NCBI GenBank assembly: GCA_963921195.1
Contig: OY992540.1
Span: 58,102,844 to 58,166,843, forward strand
Direction of reading: 5' to 3'
Length of the DNA: 64,000 nucleotides
From: Pegoplata infirma
Lineage: Eukaryota > Arthropoda > Insecta > Diptera > Anthomyiidae
Shown here: piece by piece, positions 45,785 to 58,130 of the stretch
How the letters are laid out: the number at the start of each line of letters is the position of its first letter
Numbering within the stretch: position 1 is the stretch's first letter
Program-made: the position numbers and the translations under genes
The notes under the pieces: generated by a model
Databases searched by the model: none
Seen by the model: only the letters and a program-made list of their open reading frames with translations
Told to the model about the DNA's origin: nothing

Positions 45785-47892
45785 AGCTATGTTTACACCA
45801 TACCACTGAGTCGGATGATTTTCATAAAAAAGCAAGATTTTTTTTATAGCATAATTTTAGGCATGTAATATATGAGCAATTGTTATTAACTTTTAATATT
45901 TAAGAAAAAAAAATTGCGATTTTTTTTTCGTGGCACATTGATAAGACTTTGTAGGTAAATAACATTATAAATAAGTAATTCAAGTCCGTCCGCGTGCATT
46001 AATTTGAGCGATCGCACCCAAAACTATGGCGGTTTAAAGTTAAAATTTTTAAAAAAATTGTCAAAATTACATTTTTTATCCGAAGTTAACCAAACGTACC
46101 ATTTAGTATTATGCTTACCCAGAGCTAAAATACATATTCAAACATGCATAAAATCTTTGCTAAATATCGAGATATTTGCATTTAACCAATTTTTTTTCAG
46201 CACATTTTTCAATATTTTGGAAATAAAAATGTTTCCAGCGGTTTTATTTTTTTTTTAGAAAAATATTACCAAATGCATTAACAAAATCTAAACAAATTCT
46301 TGGTTAACACTATTATTCTATCTCTAATAGGTAAAAAATTGCAGTGGTTTAAATGAAACATTTTTGAAAAAAAAAAATTAATAATTTTTGATTTATTTTT
46401 TTTTTTAATATTTAAAGTCTGATTTTACAGTGTTGTCCTTCACTGAATATTGAAACTATTCAAAGTATGATTAATAATGCTAATATTAAGGTTATTACGA
46501 AATATTTTAACGTTATTACTAATTTTATCAAGGTTATAAAAAATTTTAGCGATTTTTCGCGATTTTCGCGACTGCAAAAATCAATGGACTAATTTTGAAA
46601 TATAATTTGAATAAGACATGTCAAAATCTATCAAAATACATTTCTTTTCTACTTTATTTAAGTAATGTAAGATTTTATATAACCATTAAATTTAAAGGTA
46701 TCAAAAATTTAAAACCACCGAAAAACCGTTTAAACGTTAAATTTTTTCGGGTGCGAATTTATTGAAGATGGAGAATTAAAAAGACTACCAAACGCGCCTT
46801 TCACCGACCAATTTCTATAAGCGGCCTGGATGTGCCTTACAAAAAAGTGAAAACTGAAAAACACCGCGGAATTCACCAATATTGACTTTTGATCAATGTT
46901 GCTTTCCATGATTTATTATATTTGCACATACCATTGTTTCTACATGTTCAACTTTCAGCCATGCACATTTGGCTGTCAAATAATGCAAAACTAAAATATC
47001 GAAATTTTGGAAAAAATTTAAAAAGTTCATAAAATTTTTGCAATTGAATATTTTTTGGGTGCGTTTGTAAATCAAGTGGGAAATGGTAAACTATAAAGTT
47101 CACAAAGCATTCGGAACCATTCGGAATAAAACTGGGAGTGTGCCCCGCAAAAAACAGACTTTTTAAAAAATTCACGATTTTTCTTCCCATCTTTGAAGAG
47201 CTGCAGCTTCGTAACCATTGCGAGCACATCACTCGAATCAGTCTCAGATTGTGCATATTTACAAGGGCTTTTACCATGTGTATTTGAATTTTAAAATTAC
47301 AGTTTGCACCAAAAGCTACAATCAAAAAACCTCGAAAAATTGAAAATTGAACCTTCACCAAATAATTGCCCAAGTCTACTGATTAAACGGTATTAAATTT
47401 GGAGCAATAGCTTTAACGCACCCAACAATATGGAACTTTGAACGAAAAATTTCATGAGAGTATCAAGCGATTTTTTTACATTTTTAAACTTTGCACGTTC
47501 CTTACCATGAGATAATGAGACTATTTGCGCTGTGCCTTTGCAGAATTACTCACTATGGTTCCCTTAACATATCTACATTCACAGGTACCACCTAGTTTAC
47601 AAATAAAAATGTTATTGCGAAATTAGTAAAATATCACAAGCGTTAAAAGTTAATGACAAAAGTCCATATATAGGATTGTTATTTAAAAGTGACAAAAAAC
47701 TTTACATATTGCTAAATTTCTAAGCTTAAGATTAAATAAATTGTTATATTTGTTTATAAATTTAGCAATATCTAGAGTTTTTTGTCGCTTTTTAATAACA
47801 ATCATATATTTACTACATGCCTAAAATTATGCTATAAAAAACATTGCTTTTTCATAAAAATCATACGACAGTGGTATGGTGTAAACATAGCT
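45785..47892. mobile_element. TIR element with ~90-bp terminal repeats (2.1 kb)
   Basis: AGCTATGTTTACACCATACC through ATAATTTTAGGCATG at the left is mirrored at 47805-47892. The left flank is TTAA, and TTAA also overlaps the right end, so a piggyBac-like TTAA target is possible. Internal frames (46004-46258 and 46948-47373) have no recognisable motifs. Short related pieces with GCATAATTTTAGGCAT lie at 48037-48270. Confidence 0.65.
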
Positions 47893-49390
47893 TAAGCTCA
47901 TTAAAAACCTTTTTGACAATTTTTTAGCTAATATACTATTAGAATTAGAAAATAAATTGGACCTAATTTTTTTTATTCCTTTAGGCTAACTGTCACGGTG
48001 GTTTTCAATATTAGGTGTATAAATGTAAGGAGTTTTTAAAGCATAATTTTAGGCATAAAGAAAAAACTTAAAATTACGTATTATTTTCGACCAGGGTCTT
48101 ATTCTCGGAGTCGATAGTGATTAAAATACAACTCTAACATACAATTTTTAAATTTTTTTACGCCTTAAATTATGCTTTGATAATAAATACAAGCTTTTAA
48201 CATGAAAAACTTGCAAAAGCTTGTAACATGAAAAACTATAAAAGCTTGTACTAATCAAAGCATAATTTTGGGCATACTGAAAATTGACAAATTTCACGTT
48301 CTGGTCAGATTTCGATCGCTATTGACTAAGAAAATTAGCCCCCAGTTTTGAAATTTTACTAAGAATTTCGAAAATCCTTCTACTCACTTGTATAGGAAAC
48401 AATTAACTGTTAAAAAATTAAAAGAGTAATAAGCTCTTAAAATTAAATAGGGCACCCAAAATTCGACTTATTCTAGAATTATTTTCTACTGGTATCTTAT
48501 TTTTACATTAATACTGTTGCTTAAGTACATCATACACGTTTTTTTGTCTTCGTTATTAAATACATGGGTTTAAGAGATTTATTGTGCTTTTATAGCCCTT
48601 TTTATAACAACCATCAACTTTAAGTGATTTTTTTACTTACTTACACACTAACTAACTTTTGTCTGTTTTTAATTTCTAGATTGATTGTCATCAATTAAAT
48701 GAAAATATCTTTTATAAATGGAATTTTATAAAAAAAAGCGTTTGTTTCAATGGTGGTCTATAGTTATTCTCCGTTTAGATTGTTTTTTTGTTTTTGTTAC
48801 TGGGTCATGGTTTTAAAATTACTTTATTCACTTTTTAATATTTTTATTTTTCATACACGTACTTTTATATTACATTCAATGTTTTTTTTTATAAATGGGG
48901 TCTTTAACGTACCGTATGGTTTTATGAGAGTTGTTTTCTACTCGTGTGTTTGTGATACCATATTCGTTATGGCTGGCCATTGTGTTACTTTGTATGCATG
49001 TGTGTGTACAATATTGTGTTACCACCACCTGCACTATCAAATGTTGTGGGTGGTTTTAAACATTTATTGAACTGTCATATAGAGTAGGTTTAAACAATAT
49101 GATATTTTGGGTTAAATGTCAAAACAATGTTAAGAATTTGTCAATGAGATTTTTAAAGTTAAAAAAAGCATATTAAATTCCTGAACACTTAATGAATTTC
49201 GTTAGTAGAATGAACTTCTGAGTATGAAATGAGAATTAAACAAGAAGAATATTCGTTTCTCATTTCACTGTTGAACAAATTCATAAAAATTCGCAATCCC
49301 TTGAAGTAGAATACATGGATTAGATAGATTTTGACCTCCTGATTTCAAATCTGATTTCCAAACTTTTCTTTCACGTAACGTTTTTAAGAT
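47893..49390. other. gene-free AT-rich DNA
   Basis: Pieces of the GCATAATTTTAGGCAT family at 48037-48270. The T-rich frame at 48750-49070 is low-complexity and hydrophobic with no family resemblance, and I do not call it a gene. Confidence 0.4.
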
Positions 49391-49830
49391 AAGTGAATTT
49401 TGACTCACGCACATTCACGAAAAAAAAAATATTGCTCATGCACGAAATGGTTTTTTTGGTCATGTTTACGCACGCTCACGTAAATAACAAAAATTTTCTC
49501 ATCACGAAATAATAATGCTCACGAAATAATAATGCTCACGAAATTAAAATAAACAACTTTTTTTAATTTTTTTGATTTCTTGCACAAAAATTATGTGTAT
49601 AATTTCCTAAAAATAATCATAAAAGTTTATTTAAATCACAATTTTGTTTTAATTACCCAGTAAATTCAATATGATGACGAGTTTCTTACTTGTTTTCTGC
49701 TTCAGAAAACACAAAACAATCACGCAAACTCACGAAACAAAACTTACTCACGCACGATCACGTGAGTAAAAATTAATTTCACTGAAGATCACGCGTGAAT
49801 CACGAAAAATTTGTGTCACGCGCACATCCA
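49390..49830 (-). repeat. GTGAGTGTGCGTGAG repeat element, second copy
   Basis: TCACGCACGATCACGTGAGT and many CTCACGCAC words. This is the inverted relative of 33256-33790, again with an AT-rich middle. Confidence 0.6.
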
Positions 49831-49879
49831 TACTTTAAATATTGAAAAAAAAGCTAATTTACCACTTGTTGAGACCCAA

Positions 49880-50278
49880 CATCAACCTCTGAAAAAACGC
49901 CATTTTTATAAATTTTTTGTAGGAAACATTTCTATGCCAGAAGAAGTTCAAAGTCCTGCAGTTGGATCCAGGAATGTTGTTTCCCACCGCCAAAACCTCT
50001 TCCCCACCCAAAAAAAACGCCCCTATTTTTTTAACGTGTTGGAGGGTACAAAAGATTCGGCACAGCTTTTGCTTCCACAAAAAAATGATACCAGACGGAA
50101 GTTTTGTCGGATTTTTTGTGTTCCACAAAATTCATATTTTTTACAAATTATTGAAAAAAATAATAAAAAAAATAAAAAATCGAGATCCCGAAAATCCCGG
50201 AATCCCGAGATTCGGGATTCCCATAACCCCGGGATTTCCGGTATAGGGATCTACCGATTGGAAGCAATAGTATCTACT
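49880..50278. repeat. repeat with CGGGATTCCCG words
   Basis: 49880-50030 is related to 8440-8520 (CAGAAGAAGTTCAAAGT shared). 50178-50262 is built from GGGATTCCCG/CCCGGAATCC-type words on both strands. The frames across it are repeat read-through. Confidence 0.5.
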
Positions 50279-50292
50279 ATATATGAGCAAAT

Positions 50293-53200
50293 TTGGGGAA
50301 TGGGGTTTTTCACAGAGGTGCACTTGTGCGGAAAGCTATCTGTCTGTCATCCACTTGGGGATGGCAAGAAGCGATTCCTCTGTTTGAAATTCTCAAGCAG
50401 CTCACTACTTCCGGTCTTATACCAAGTATCCCCTGGATGTGCCTTTCAGACACCCGTCTGTCGGCAGCTAGAGTGAGAAGGCACACAGTTAAGTAACCTG
50501 TATGGCATTCCAAAACCGATACGTCTCAGGTAATTAGGTGCTATCCACTGAAACTCAACTGTTATTTACCTGCCTAGCGGTTGTTGGCAGCCCCAACACT
50601 AGGATCGGATGGGAGGCCTAATCAGTCACTCAATCCTAAACACCAATGATTACTGAAACCACAACAAATAATTACCAACGGATCCCCAAGATGACGACCT
50701 TTAACATGAAAGAAATGACTCGAATAGGAACATGAAACTTACGCACACTCCTAGATACATCTAAACTGGCCCAAGTATGCAGAGAATTTGCCAACTACAA
50801 CCTGCTACTTTTAGGATTGTGCGAAACCAGATGGCCAAAAGCAGGAGAATTCAATACCTCCGAAAACCTTACTTTTTTATACTCTGGTAAACCGCTAAAC
50901 GAGCCAAGGTCGAGCGGAGTCGGATTACTCTTATCCAAGGAAGCCCGTAGTGCACTGATCAACTGGAAACCATATGGTGACAGAATAATCACAGCCAGAT
51001 TCCGCATTAGGGCTAGAAACCTTACCTGCGTGCAGTGCTATGCACCAACAGAAACATCTGAATCTTCGGATAAGGAAAATTTTTACAGTCACCTGAACAG
51101 AGTGCAGTCATTAATACCGCGAGGTGATATCGTGATACTCATGGGTGATTTCAACGCACAACTTGGAGCAGACAACACTGGAAGAGAAACCATAATGGGG
51201 CAGCATGGCATCGGTAGAATGACGGAAAATGGAGAGCTTTTTACGGAAATATGTAGCAACAACAATCTAGTGATCGGAGGCACCATATTTCCCCACAAAA
51301 CTAGCCACAAAGTAACGTGGGTATCGCCAGACAGAGTGACCGAAAATCAAATCGATCATATTGCTATAAGCAAATCATGGCGCAGGACTCTTCTGGACGT
51401 ACGTTCCAATCGCGGTGCAGACTGTTCCACAGACCATCATCTTGTAATTGGAAATATTCGCCTAAAGGTAGCTGCGATCCGTAAACCACCATCCGCTGAA
51501 CGAAAATATGACGTACGCAAACTGAAAAACGTTCAAATACGTCACAATTACGTGGACGAACTAAAAGGGGGCCTTGTTATACAACAAGCACACCCGAAGA
51601 TATAGTGGCAAAGCATAAATAATAACTTCAACGATGCTGCCAGGGAACATATCGGTTACAAGACCCCCAAAAGAGCACAGTGGATGTCGGATGATACCTG
51701 GAAGTTAATTTTGGAAAGAAAGGAAATAAAGGCAAAGCAAAATATAGCTAGAACACGCGGTGAAAAGATAACGTTAGGTGAAGCCTACAGGCGTCACGAT
51801 ATGCTAGTGAAGCGGAGTGCTAGAAATGACAAGAGAAGATGGCACGAGGAACTTGAGTGTAATGCCCAAAAAGCATCTGAAGAGCATTGGCCCAAGGATC
51901 TTTACGCAATCACTAAAAAACTCACAGGTAAAAATTTCCTTAACACAAAACCACTAAAGAACAGTGAGGGAGTACTATCAACATCCAAAAATGAACAATT
52001 GAAAATATGGAGACGACATTATTCTTCAATGCTTTCAAACGCTCCATCCAACCTTTCGAACATTTGCTCATGCGCAACCCACACAGTTAGGCAAGACATC
52101 TCAACTAAATGCCCGGACATTTCAGAAGTTTTAAACGGTATTAATGCTTTGAAGGCAAACAAGGCCCCCGGTGCCGATATTATAGCCCCTGAAATGCTTA
52201 AAGCTTATCCCCAACTAACAGCCAACATTCTGCTACCCCTCATCGAGAACTTTTGGCTCACACTCGATCTCGACTCAAAACTTAAAGAAGGTATCATTGT
52301 CAACCTACCAAAGAAAGGCAACCTTACCGATTGCAAGAACTGGAGAGGTATCACAATTCTTAGTGCAGTAAATAAGATTATAGCACATATTATCAACAAA
52401 AGAATATCAGATGCTGTAATGGATGATATCAGGCCTGAGCAGGCTGGCTTTCGTCCACAAAAGTCTTGTGTTGACCATATAAACACTTTGCGAATAATTA
52501 TTGAGCAGTCCGCCGAGTGGCAGTCCCCCCTGTACATGATCTTTATAGATTTTGAGAAAGCATTCGACACCCTGAGCCACGATGCGATATGGAGTGCTCT
52601 CGCGTGTAAAGTTGTTCCACCAAAGATTATCATGCTTACTCAAGCTCTGTATAAGGATGTTAGATGTCGTGTTGTCCATGACAACGCACTAAGCAACAAT
52701 TTTAACGTTGTAACCGGAGTGCGGAAGGGATGTATACTATCCCCTCTTCTCTTTAACATCGTCCTAGACGTCATGGTGCGCAATGCTACTCAGGACAACA
52801 GAGGTATACGATGGGGACTTACTCAATAATTCGAGAGTCTGGAGTACACAGATGATATTTGTCTTCTGTCTCATAGCTATCGGCATATGTCAGCTAAACT
52901 TAAGTTCCTCGAAACCGAGGCTGCAAAAGCTGGTCTAAAAAGAAATATTAAAAAGAGTAAGGTAATGCGCTGCAACACCTTTAATAACAGCAGATTCAAA
53001 ATACAGGATGTTGAACTAGAGGAAGTAAGGTCGTTTTGCTATCTTGGTAGCATTTTAACTCATACTGGCGGCTGCAGCAATCACGTCGCCTATAGAATGT
53101 CAAAGGCCAATCAGGCATTCGGTATGCTCCACCCTGTATGGAAATCTGCTGTTATTTCAAAGCACACTGAGATCAGCATTTTCAATTCGTGCGTCAAACC

Positions 53201-53615
53201 GGTGCTCTTTTACGGTTGTGAGCCATGGAACACAACATCAAGTAAAATAAACTCCATACAAGTGTTTGCTAACCGCTGTCTACGAAGGATCCTTAAGATA
53301 TTCTGGTCAAGAACCATATCAAATACCCAACAAACAATTCCAATCAACATTGAGATCCTTAAGCGAAAATGGCTCTGGATTGGTCACACGCTCCGTAGAC
53401 CACAAGGCGACCCTACTAAAACTGCTATTGACTGGAATCCCCATGGAAATACACGAAGAGTTGGACGCCCGTCGCACTCCTGGAGACGCCAACTCGAAGC
53501 TGAAGTAATCCAAAGTGGGCTAAGCTGGAGGGTAATCAAACACCTAGCATCAAACAGGATCGAAAGGAAAGAGTTCGTTGTGGCCCTTTGTTCCTTATAG
53601 GAACCACAGGACATA
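50293..53615 (+). mobile_element. near-full-length LINE (3,323 bp) with 14-bp target duplication
   Basis: Flanked by an exact 14-bp duplication ATATATGAGCAAAT (50279-50292 and 53616-53629). It has about 400 bp of 5' leader, one long coding frame (50691-53600) and a 3' end of only some 15 bp, ending ACAGGACATA. A 49-bp copy of its 3' end is at 6066-6114. No RNase H domain or gag-like ORF was seen, so it is a single-ORF, apurinic-endonuclease-type LINE. An RTE-like or related clade is my guess. Confidence 0.85.
50691..53600 (+). pseudogene. LINE endonuclease-reverse transcriptase, three in-frame stops
   Basis: One uninterrupted reading frame of 970 codons, broken only by stops at 50733 (TGA), 51603 (TAG) and 52827 (TAA), with no frameshift. 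N-terminal endonuclease/exonuclease/phosphatase domain: GLCETRW (50811-50831), LMGDFNAQLG (51139-51168), NQIDHIAIS and TDHHLV (51430-51447). RT domain: GADIIAPEML, LPKKGNLTDCKNWRGI, EQAGFRPQKS, FIDFEKAFD (motif A, 52543-52569), GVRKGCILSPLLFN, then YTDD (motif C, 52845-52856), where most LINEs have YADD. The C-terminal region has WLWIGHTLRRPQGDP and GRPSHSWRRQ. Each stop is one C-to-T or G-to-A change from a plausible codon (Trp, Gln, Gln). The copy is inactive but young. Confidence 0.85.
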
Positions 53616-54987
53616 ATATATGAGCAAATCCATGGGAAATTTAACTGGCGGATCACCGATTTTGTTTATTTTTGGTTATTTGATAGACCTTCGTAAATGA
53701 TTAAAAACTATGGCCCTTACCACAAGAAAACAAAAAGTCTATTTTAACAAAAGTCTTATTTTTAATTTAAAATTTTCAATACATTTTTTTAAAAGTCGAT
53801 TTTAAAAACAAAAACAATTTGTATGGAAATAAAATTAAAAGCTGATTTTAAATATATTTTATTTATCTATGGTAATGCTGTATATTTTTTTTGGATCTAT
53901 ACTTTGGAAGATGTGGGAGTTGAAAAAAGCGCTTTTTTGGACAGTTTTTTAACATTTTTGTGCTCCGAAATCGTAAGGCGTACGAAAAAACTTATAAAAA
54001 CAACATTGTTTATAAAACTATAAAGATTTAAAATTTAGAAACAATTTTTTTTTTTTTAATTTCAACAAAAAATTTTGAAAACCATATTTGAATGTGTTTT
54101 TTTTCTGGGAAGGACACCATGGATTTCCAAAAACAAAATTTTGTAAAATTTCCAAAAACTAAAATAAACAAAATCGTTTAGAATGCCCTTTTAACGCTAT
54201 TAAAATTTCAGAGAGGTGTTTTTTCGTATTGTTGAGTTATACATTTTCAAATTTTGTTAGATAGCCAAATATTTGATTTTTTCAGACAGTTTCAGACAGT
54301 TTACTAGGAAACCGTTAGTTGTACGAAAAAACTTTATGTAACAGTATTGTTGATAAAATTATGGAGATTTAAAATTTTAAAACAAAAAAAAAGTTCGAAA
54401 AAAAATTTAACAAAAATTTTTCAAAACAATATTGGAATGTCCTTTTCTCCTGTCAAGAACACCATGGATTTCCAAAACCAACATTTTTTATTAAAGTTTA
54501 GAATATCCTTTTAACTCAGTTAAAATTTCAGAGAGGTGTTTTTTCCTGTTGTCGAGCAATAAATTTTCAAATTTGGTAATAAAGCAAAATTTTTGATTTT
54601 TTGCCAAATTTTGAAAAAAATCAAATACTTGGCTCAACAATACGAAAAAACACCTCTCTGAAATTTTAATACCGTTAAAATCACATTCTTAACTTTAATA
54701 CAAAATTTTATTTTGGAAATCCATGGTGTCCTTCCCAGGAAAAAAAGACATTCAAATATGGTTTTCAAAATTTTTTGTTGAAATTTTTTTAAAAAAAAAT
54801 TTTTGTTTCTAATGGGGCTATTCTAAAATTTTATTATTATAATAAGTGCTATTATTAGCAACCCAGAATTTTATTATAGATGCCAAAAATTTCAACTCTA
54901 AAAAAAGCTTTATCAACTTTTTGTTGTTCTAAAACAATTTAATTTGAAATTTGAATTTAGACAACAAAATTTTATAAGCACAATAGC

Positions 54988-55062
54988 TGTATGGGTAGGT
55001 GGGTGGTTTTGATATTTTGTTATTTTTGGAGGCATGGGTTCAAATCCCACCCATTTCTTACA
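54988..55062 (+). other. tRNA-like module in left arm of hairpin
   Basis: TAGCTGTATGGGTAGGTGGG sits at the A-box position and ATGGGTTCAAATCCCAC forms a paired T-arm with the B box. The anticodon segment is T-rich and does not fold as a tRNA. The mirror copy is on the minus strand at about 55893-55967. Confidence 0.45.
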
Positions 55063-55892
55063 AATATTTTTTTTTTTGCCAATTTTTATTTTTTTTTATT
55101 ACAAATATTATAATGCAGTTTTTTTTAATTTTTAAATTTCGCAATTTTTAAAAGATGCAAAAAAAATAGATTTTTGCATCTTTTTTTATCTGAAATTATT
55201 ATTATTGTATGGTTTTAATTGGATATTTCTCTCGCAAAAAAACATTATAATTGTCTTTAGAGGAAAAAAAATAATATTTTTTTTAACTACACTTTTTTGC
55301 ATGCAAAAAAAATTGCAATAATTTTTCTAATAATATGTTTCTTATTTTTGACTACAATAATGCGTATTTTGACAAATTGCAAAAAAATACGGAATTTTGA
55401 CGAAAACAAAATGTTGGTTTCTTGTTATAAATGAAAAAAAAAATTGTTATAGATGACAAAACTTGTTATAGACTGAAAAGTACATAACAATATTTTGTCA
55501 TCTATAACAATATTTTTTTTATTTATAACAAGAAACCAACATTTTGTTTTCGTCAAAATTCCGCATTTTTTTGCAATTTGTCAAAATACGCATTATTGTA
55601 GTCAAAAATAAGAACCAAATTATTAGAAAAATTATTGCAATTTTTTTTGCATGCAAAAAAGTGTAGTTAAAAAAAAATATTATTTTTTTTCCTCTAAAGA
55701 CAATTATAATGTTTTTTGCGAGAGAAATATCCAATTAAAACCATACAATAATAATAATTTCAGAAAAAAAAGATGCAAAAATCAATTTTTTTTGCATCTT
55801 TTAAAAATTGCGAAATTTAAAAATTAAAAAATACTGCATTATAATATTTGTAATAAAAAAAAATAAAAATTGGCAAAAAAAAAAATATTTGT

Positions 55893-55967
55893 AAGAAATG
55901 GGTGGGATTTGAACCCATGCCTCCAAAAATAACAAAATATCAAAACCACCCACCTACCCATACAGCT
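55893..55967 (-). other. tRNA-like module in right arm of hairpin
   Basis: Inverse of the left-arm module with the same TGGGTTCAAATCCCACCC B box. It has no meaningful difference from its partner, as expected for hairpin arms. Confidence 0.45.
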
Positions 55968-56404
55968 ATTGTGCTTATAAAATTTTGTTGTCTAAATTCA
56001 AATTTCAAATTAAATTGTTTTAGAACAACAAAAAGTTGATAAAGCTTTTTTTAGAGTTGAAATTTTTGGTATCTATAATAAAATTCTGGGTTGCTAATAA
56101 TAGCACTTATTATAATAATAAAATTTTAGAATAGCCCCATAAATATCAAATCTTCATTATTTTATAAAAAAAATCTTTTTATAAGTTTTTTCGTACGACT
56201 TACGGTTTACGAGAAAAAAAAATTTAAAAAAGTGTCTAAAAGTCAATATTGTCAAAAAGCGCTTTTTTAAACGCCCATATCTTCCAAAGTATTGATCCAA
56301 AAAAAATATAGTTTTTAATCATTTACGAAGGTCTATCAAATAACCAAAAATAAATAAAATCGGTGATCCGTCAGTTAAATTTCCATGGATTTTCTCATAT
56401 AAGA

Positions 56405-58130
56405 TTTTAGTACCGACGACTGCTATTTGTTATCCATTCCATAAAAGTTTTTATAAAAGAACCTGCTCCAAAATTGCTACCGAAGGGAACCAGTTTTAAA
56501 TTTTAAAAAAAAATCAAATACACATTTTTCAATACTTAACTATTTCACTCATTTTCAATACAATACAACACAGAACAAAAGATATCTAAGAAAAAGTCAA
56601 ATTCATTTGAATTCATGAAAATGCCTTTACAAAAGTTAACTCTTTCTTGACAAAAGAATAAAAAGAAAACCAATAAAAAGGACAATTCATACACATTGTA
56701 AGTGCATAGTAGGTATATTTGTTCGACAGCATGACTTCTGCGAGTCAATTGCCGAAAACCCCCAGATTAAACAATGATTAAGATGGTAAATCGCCAACAT
56801 GCATGCAAACCTACAAAACTCACAAAATATTTGCTTACACTGCAAGGATTACAGCGCGACTTGAAATATTAATCCAATTAACAAATCTGCATATCGACGA
56901 AGATATCGCAAAACTAAGAAACTATGTCAACTCTAGCAGTTTCACATGTGGAAGTCATCATGTAAAGGCTTGCATGCCTTTGTACAGTGGCAGTTTGCAA
57001 TGTAAGGGCTTAAATATATTTTTATTTTTTGAACAAAATGTAAATTAAATTATTTCTATTGTTACAAATCGTTGATCGTTGGCCATTCCCATAACAGTTT
57101 CTCTTTTAGTATGGGAGGAAGCAATTGCAAAAAGGGTATTTTGTGTGGATGTATGTGTTTGTATGATCTTGTGGATTACCGCAAATGTATCCTTTGACTT
57201 TTCCTGTTAAGCACAAAATTTTATGACGAGCTTATCAATGATTTGTACAATTTCATACATTGTTCAACTACCTGCATGATCACTTTAGGCGTTCACTGTG
57301 TTTGTGTGTGAGTGTGTGTATTTACCACCACCGAGTAAGGGTGATTATGACCTGTGGTTTAATCCGAGACCACCACACACAACTATTTACTACACTGCGA
57401 GATGAAAGGATTAAATTTGTTTGTCGTTTTACACTTTACAATAAAAACAAATTTCTGTTATCTTTCACACGCTCTCCTTCGCTCTTTCCCTTGCTTTCCT
57501 TTGCCGTTTTTTTTTTCAAAGATAAAACCTTCTTGCTTAAGATAAAGATCAAACCTTTTTGTTTAAATCCTAGAAAATGTGGGCTTAACTTTTCAAATTT
57601 GATCCTCACAAATTGATGATCAAGCGTAACGCTTAGTGGAGATTTTCTACGAGTGTAAATGTTTTGGTGATTATTTGAAACATGCGTACACATCTCGTTC
57701 AAGTCCCAAGCTTACCGGCGTATAATCCTGAGCTCAAGCTGCAAAATGTGCAACGATTACTTGTTTAAATCTTCGTCCAAGCTTAAGCTTACTAGTTTCA
57801 GTCTAGGCTTTGCAGCTAAATGCCTGGTTCATCTAGGAGGATTGTTAGGAGAGTCTACATATTTGACTACATCATGTTTGTTGTGTTGTTGATTATAAAT
57901 CAGAATCTATCTGATTATGTCAACGATATCATAGATAGGATGTTGGGAATTAAATTGTGGATAAAGGGCGTTTTTATTTAAAGTCTTAAAGCAAATAGGA
58001 AATATTTATTAAGCTTAGAAGTGTAATTAAAACCGGAAGAATGAATGACATTAAACAGAAGATATTAAAAATTTACGTTTAACAAATTCAGAAAAAAATC
58101 ATACTCCCTGAAATCTTAATATGTACAATA
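56405..58130. other. gene-free DNA, few repeats
   Basis: Less repetitive than its surroundings. Frames at 56803-57048 and 57260-57616 show no recognised motif. Could hold unannotated exons or regulatory DNA; nothing can be supported. Confidence 0.4.

Larger units (their letters stand above)
54813..56139. mobile_element. 1.33-kb hairpin element with a tRNA-like module in each arm
   Basis: TGGGGCTATTCTAAAATTTT at the left is mirrored at 56120-56139. The arms of about 640 bp are nearly identical and meet around 55476 with a spacer of about 30 bp. Each arm carries a segment with A-box- and B-box-like words (55000-55060 and 55890-55970). Confidence 0.8.
53630..56405. repeat. large inverted-repeat element, outer arms
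   Basis: 53630-53710 (CCATGGGAAATTTAACTGG, GGATCACCGATTTTG, TGATAGACCTTCGTAAATGA) is mirrored at 56310-56395. 53900-54000 (AAGCGCTTTTTT, CGTACGAAAAAACTTAT) is mirrored at 56165-56290. The left tip, with TATATGAGCAAAT, is also mirrored at 56390-56405 and is split by the LINE, so the LINE landed inside the terminal repeat. A shorter internal inverted repeat also joins 54075-54260 and 54630-54790. Confidence 0.7.

Noticed and set aside
46948..47373. 141-codon minus-strand frame
   Set aside because: It is inside the TIR element at 45785-47892 with no recognisable motif or transposase-like features. Most likely chance.
48750..49070. 106-codon hydrophobic frame
   Set aside because: T-rich DNA yields Phe/Leu/Val-rich frames by chance. 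No start context or homologous pattern.
49811..50476. 221-codon plus-strand frame
   Set aside because: It crosses a repeat, a CGGGATTCCCG simple region and the LINE 5' leader. No domain, and composition follows the repeats.
57260..57616. 118-codon plus-strand frame
   Set aside because: No recognisable domain, partly low complexity. I cannot support it as an exon.
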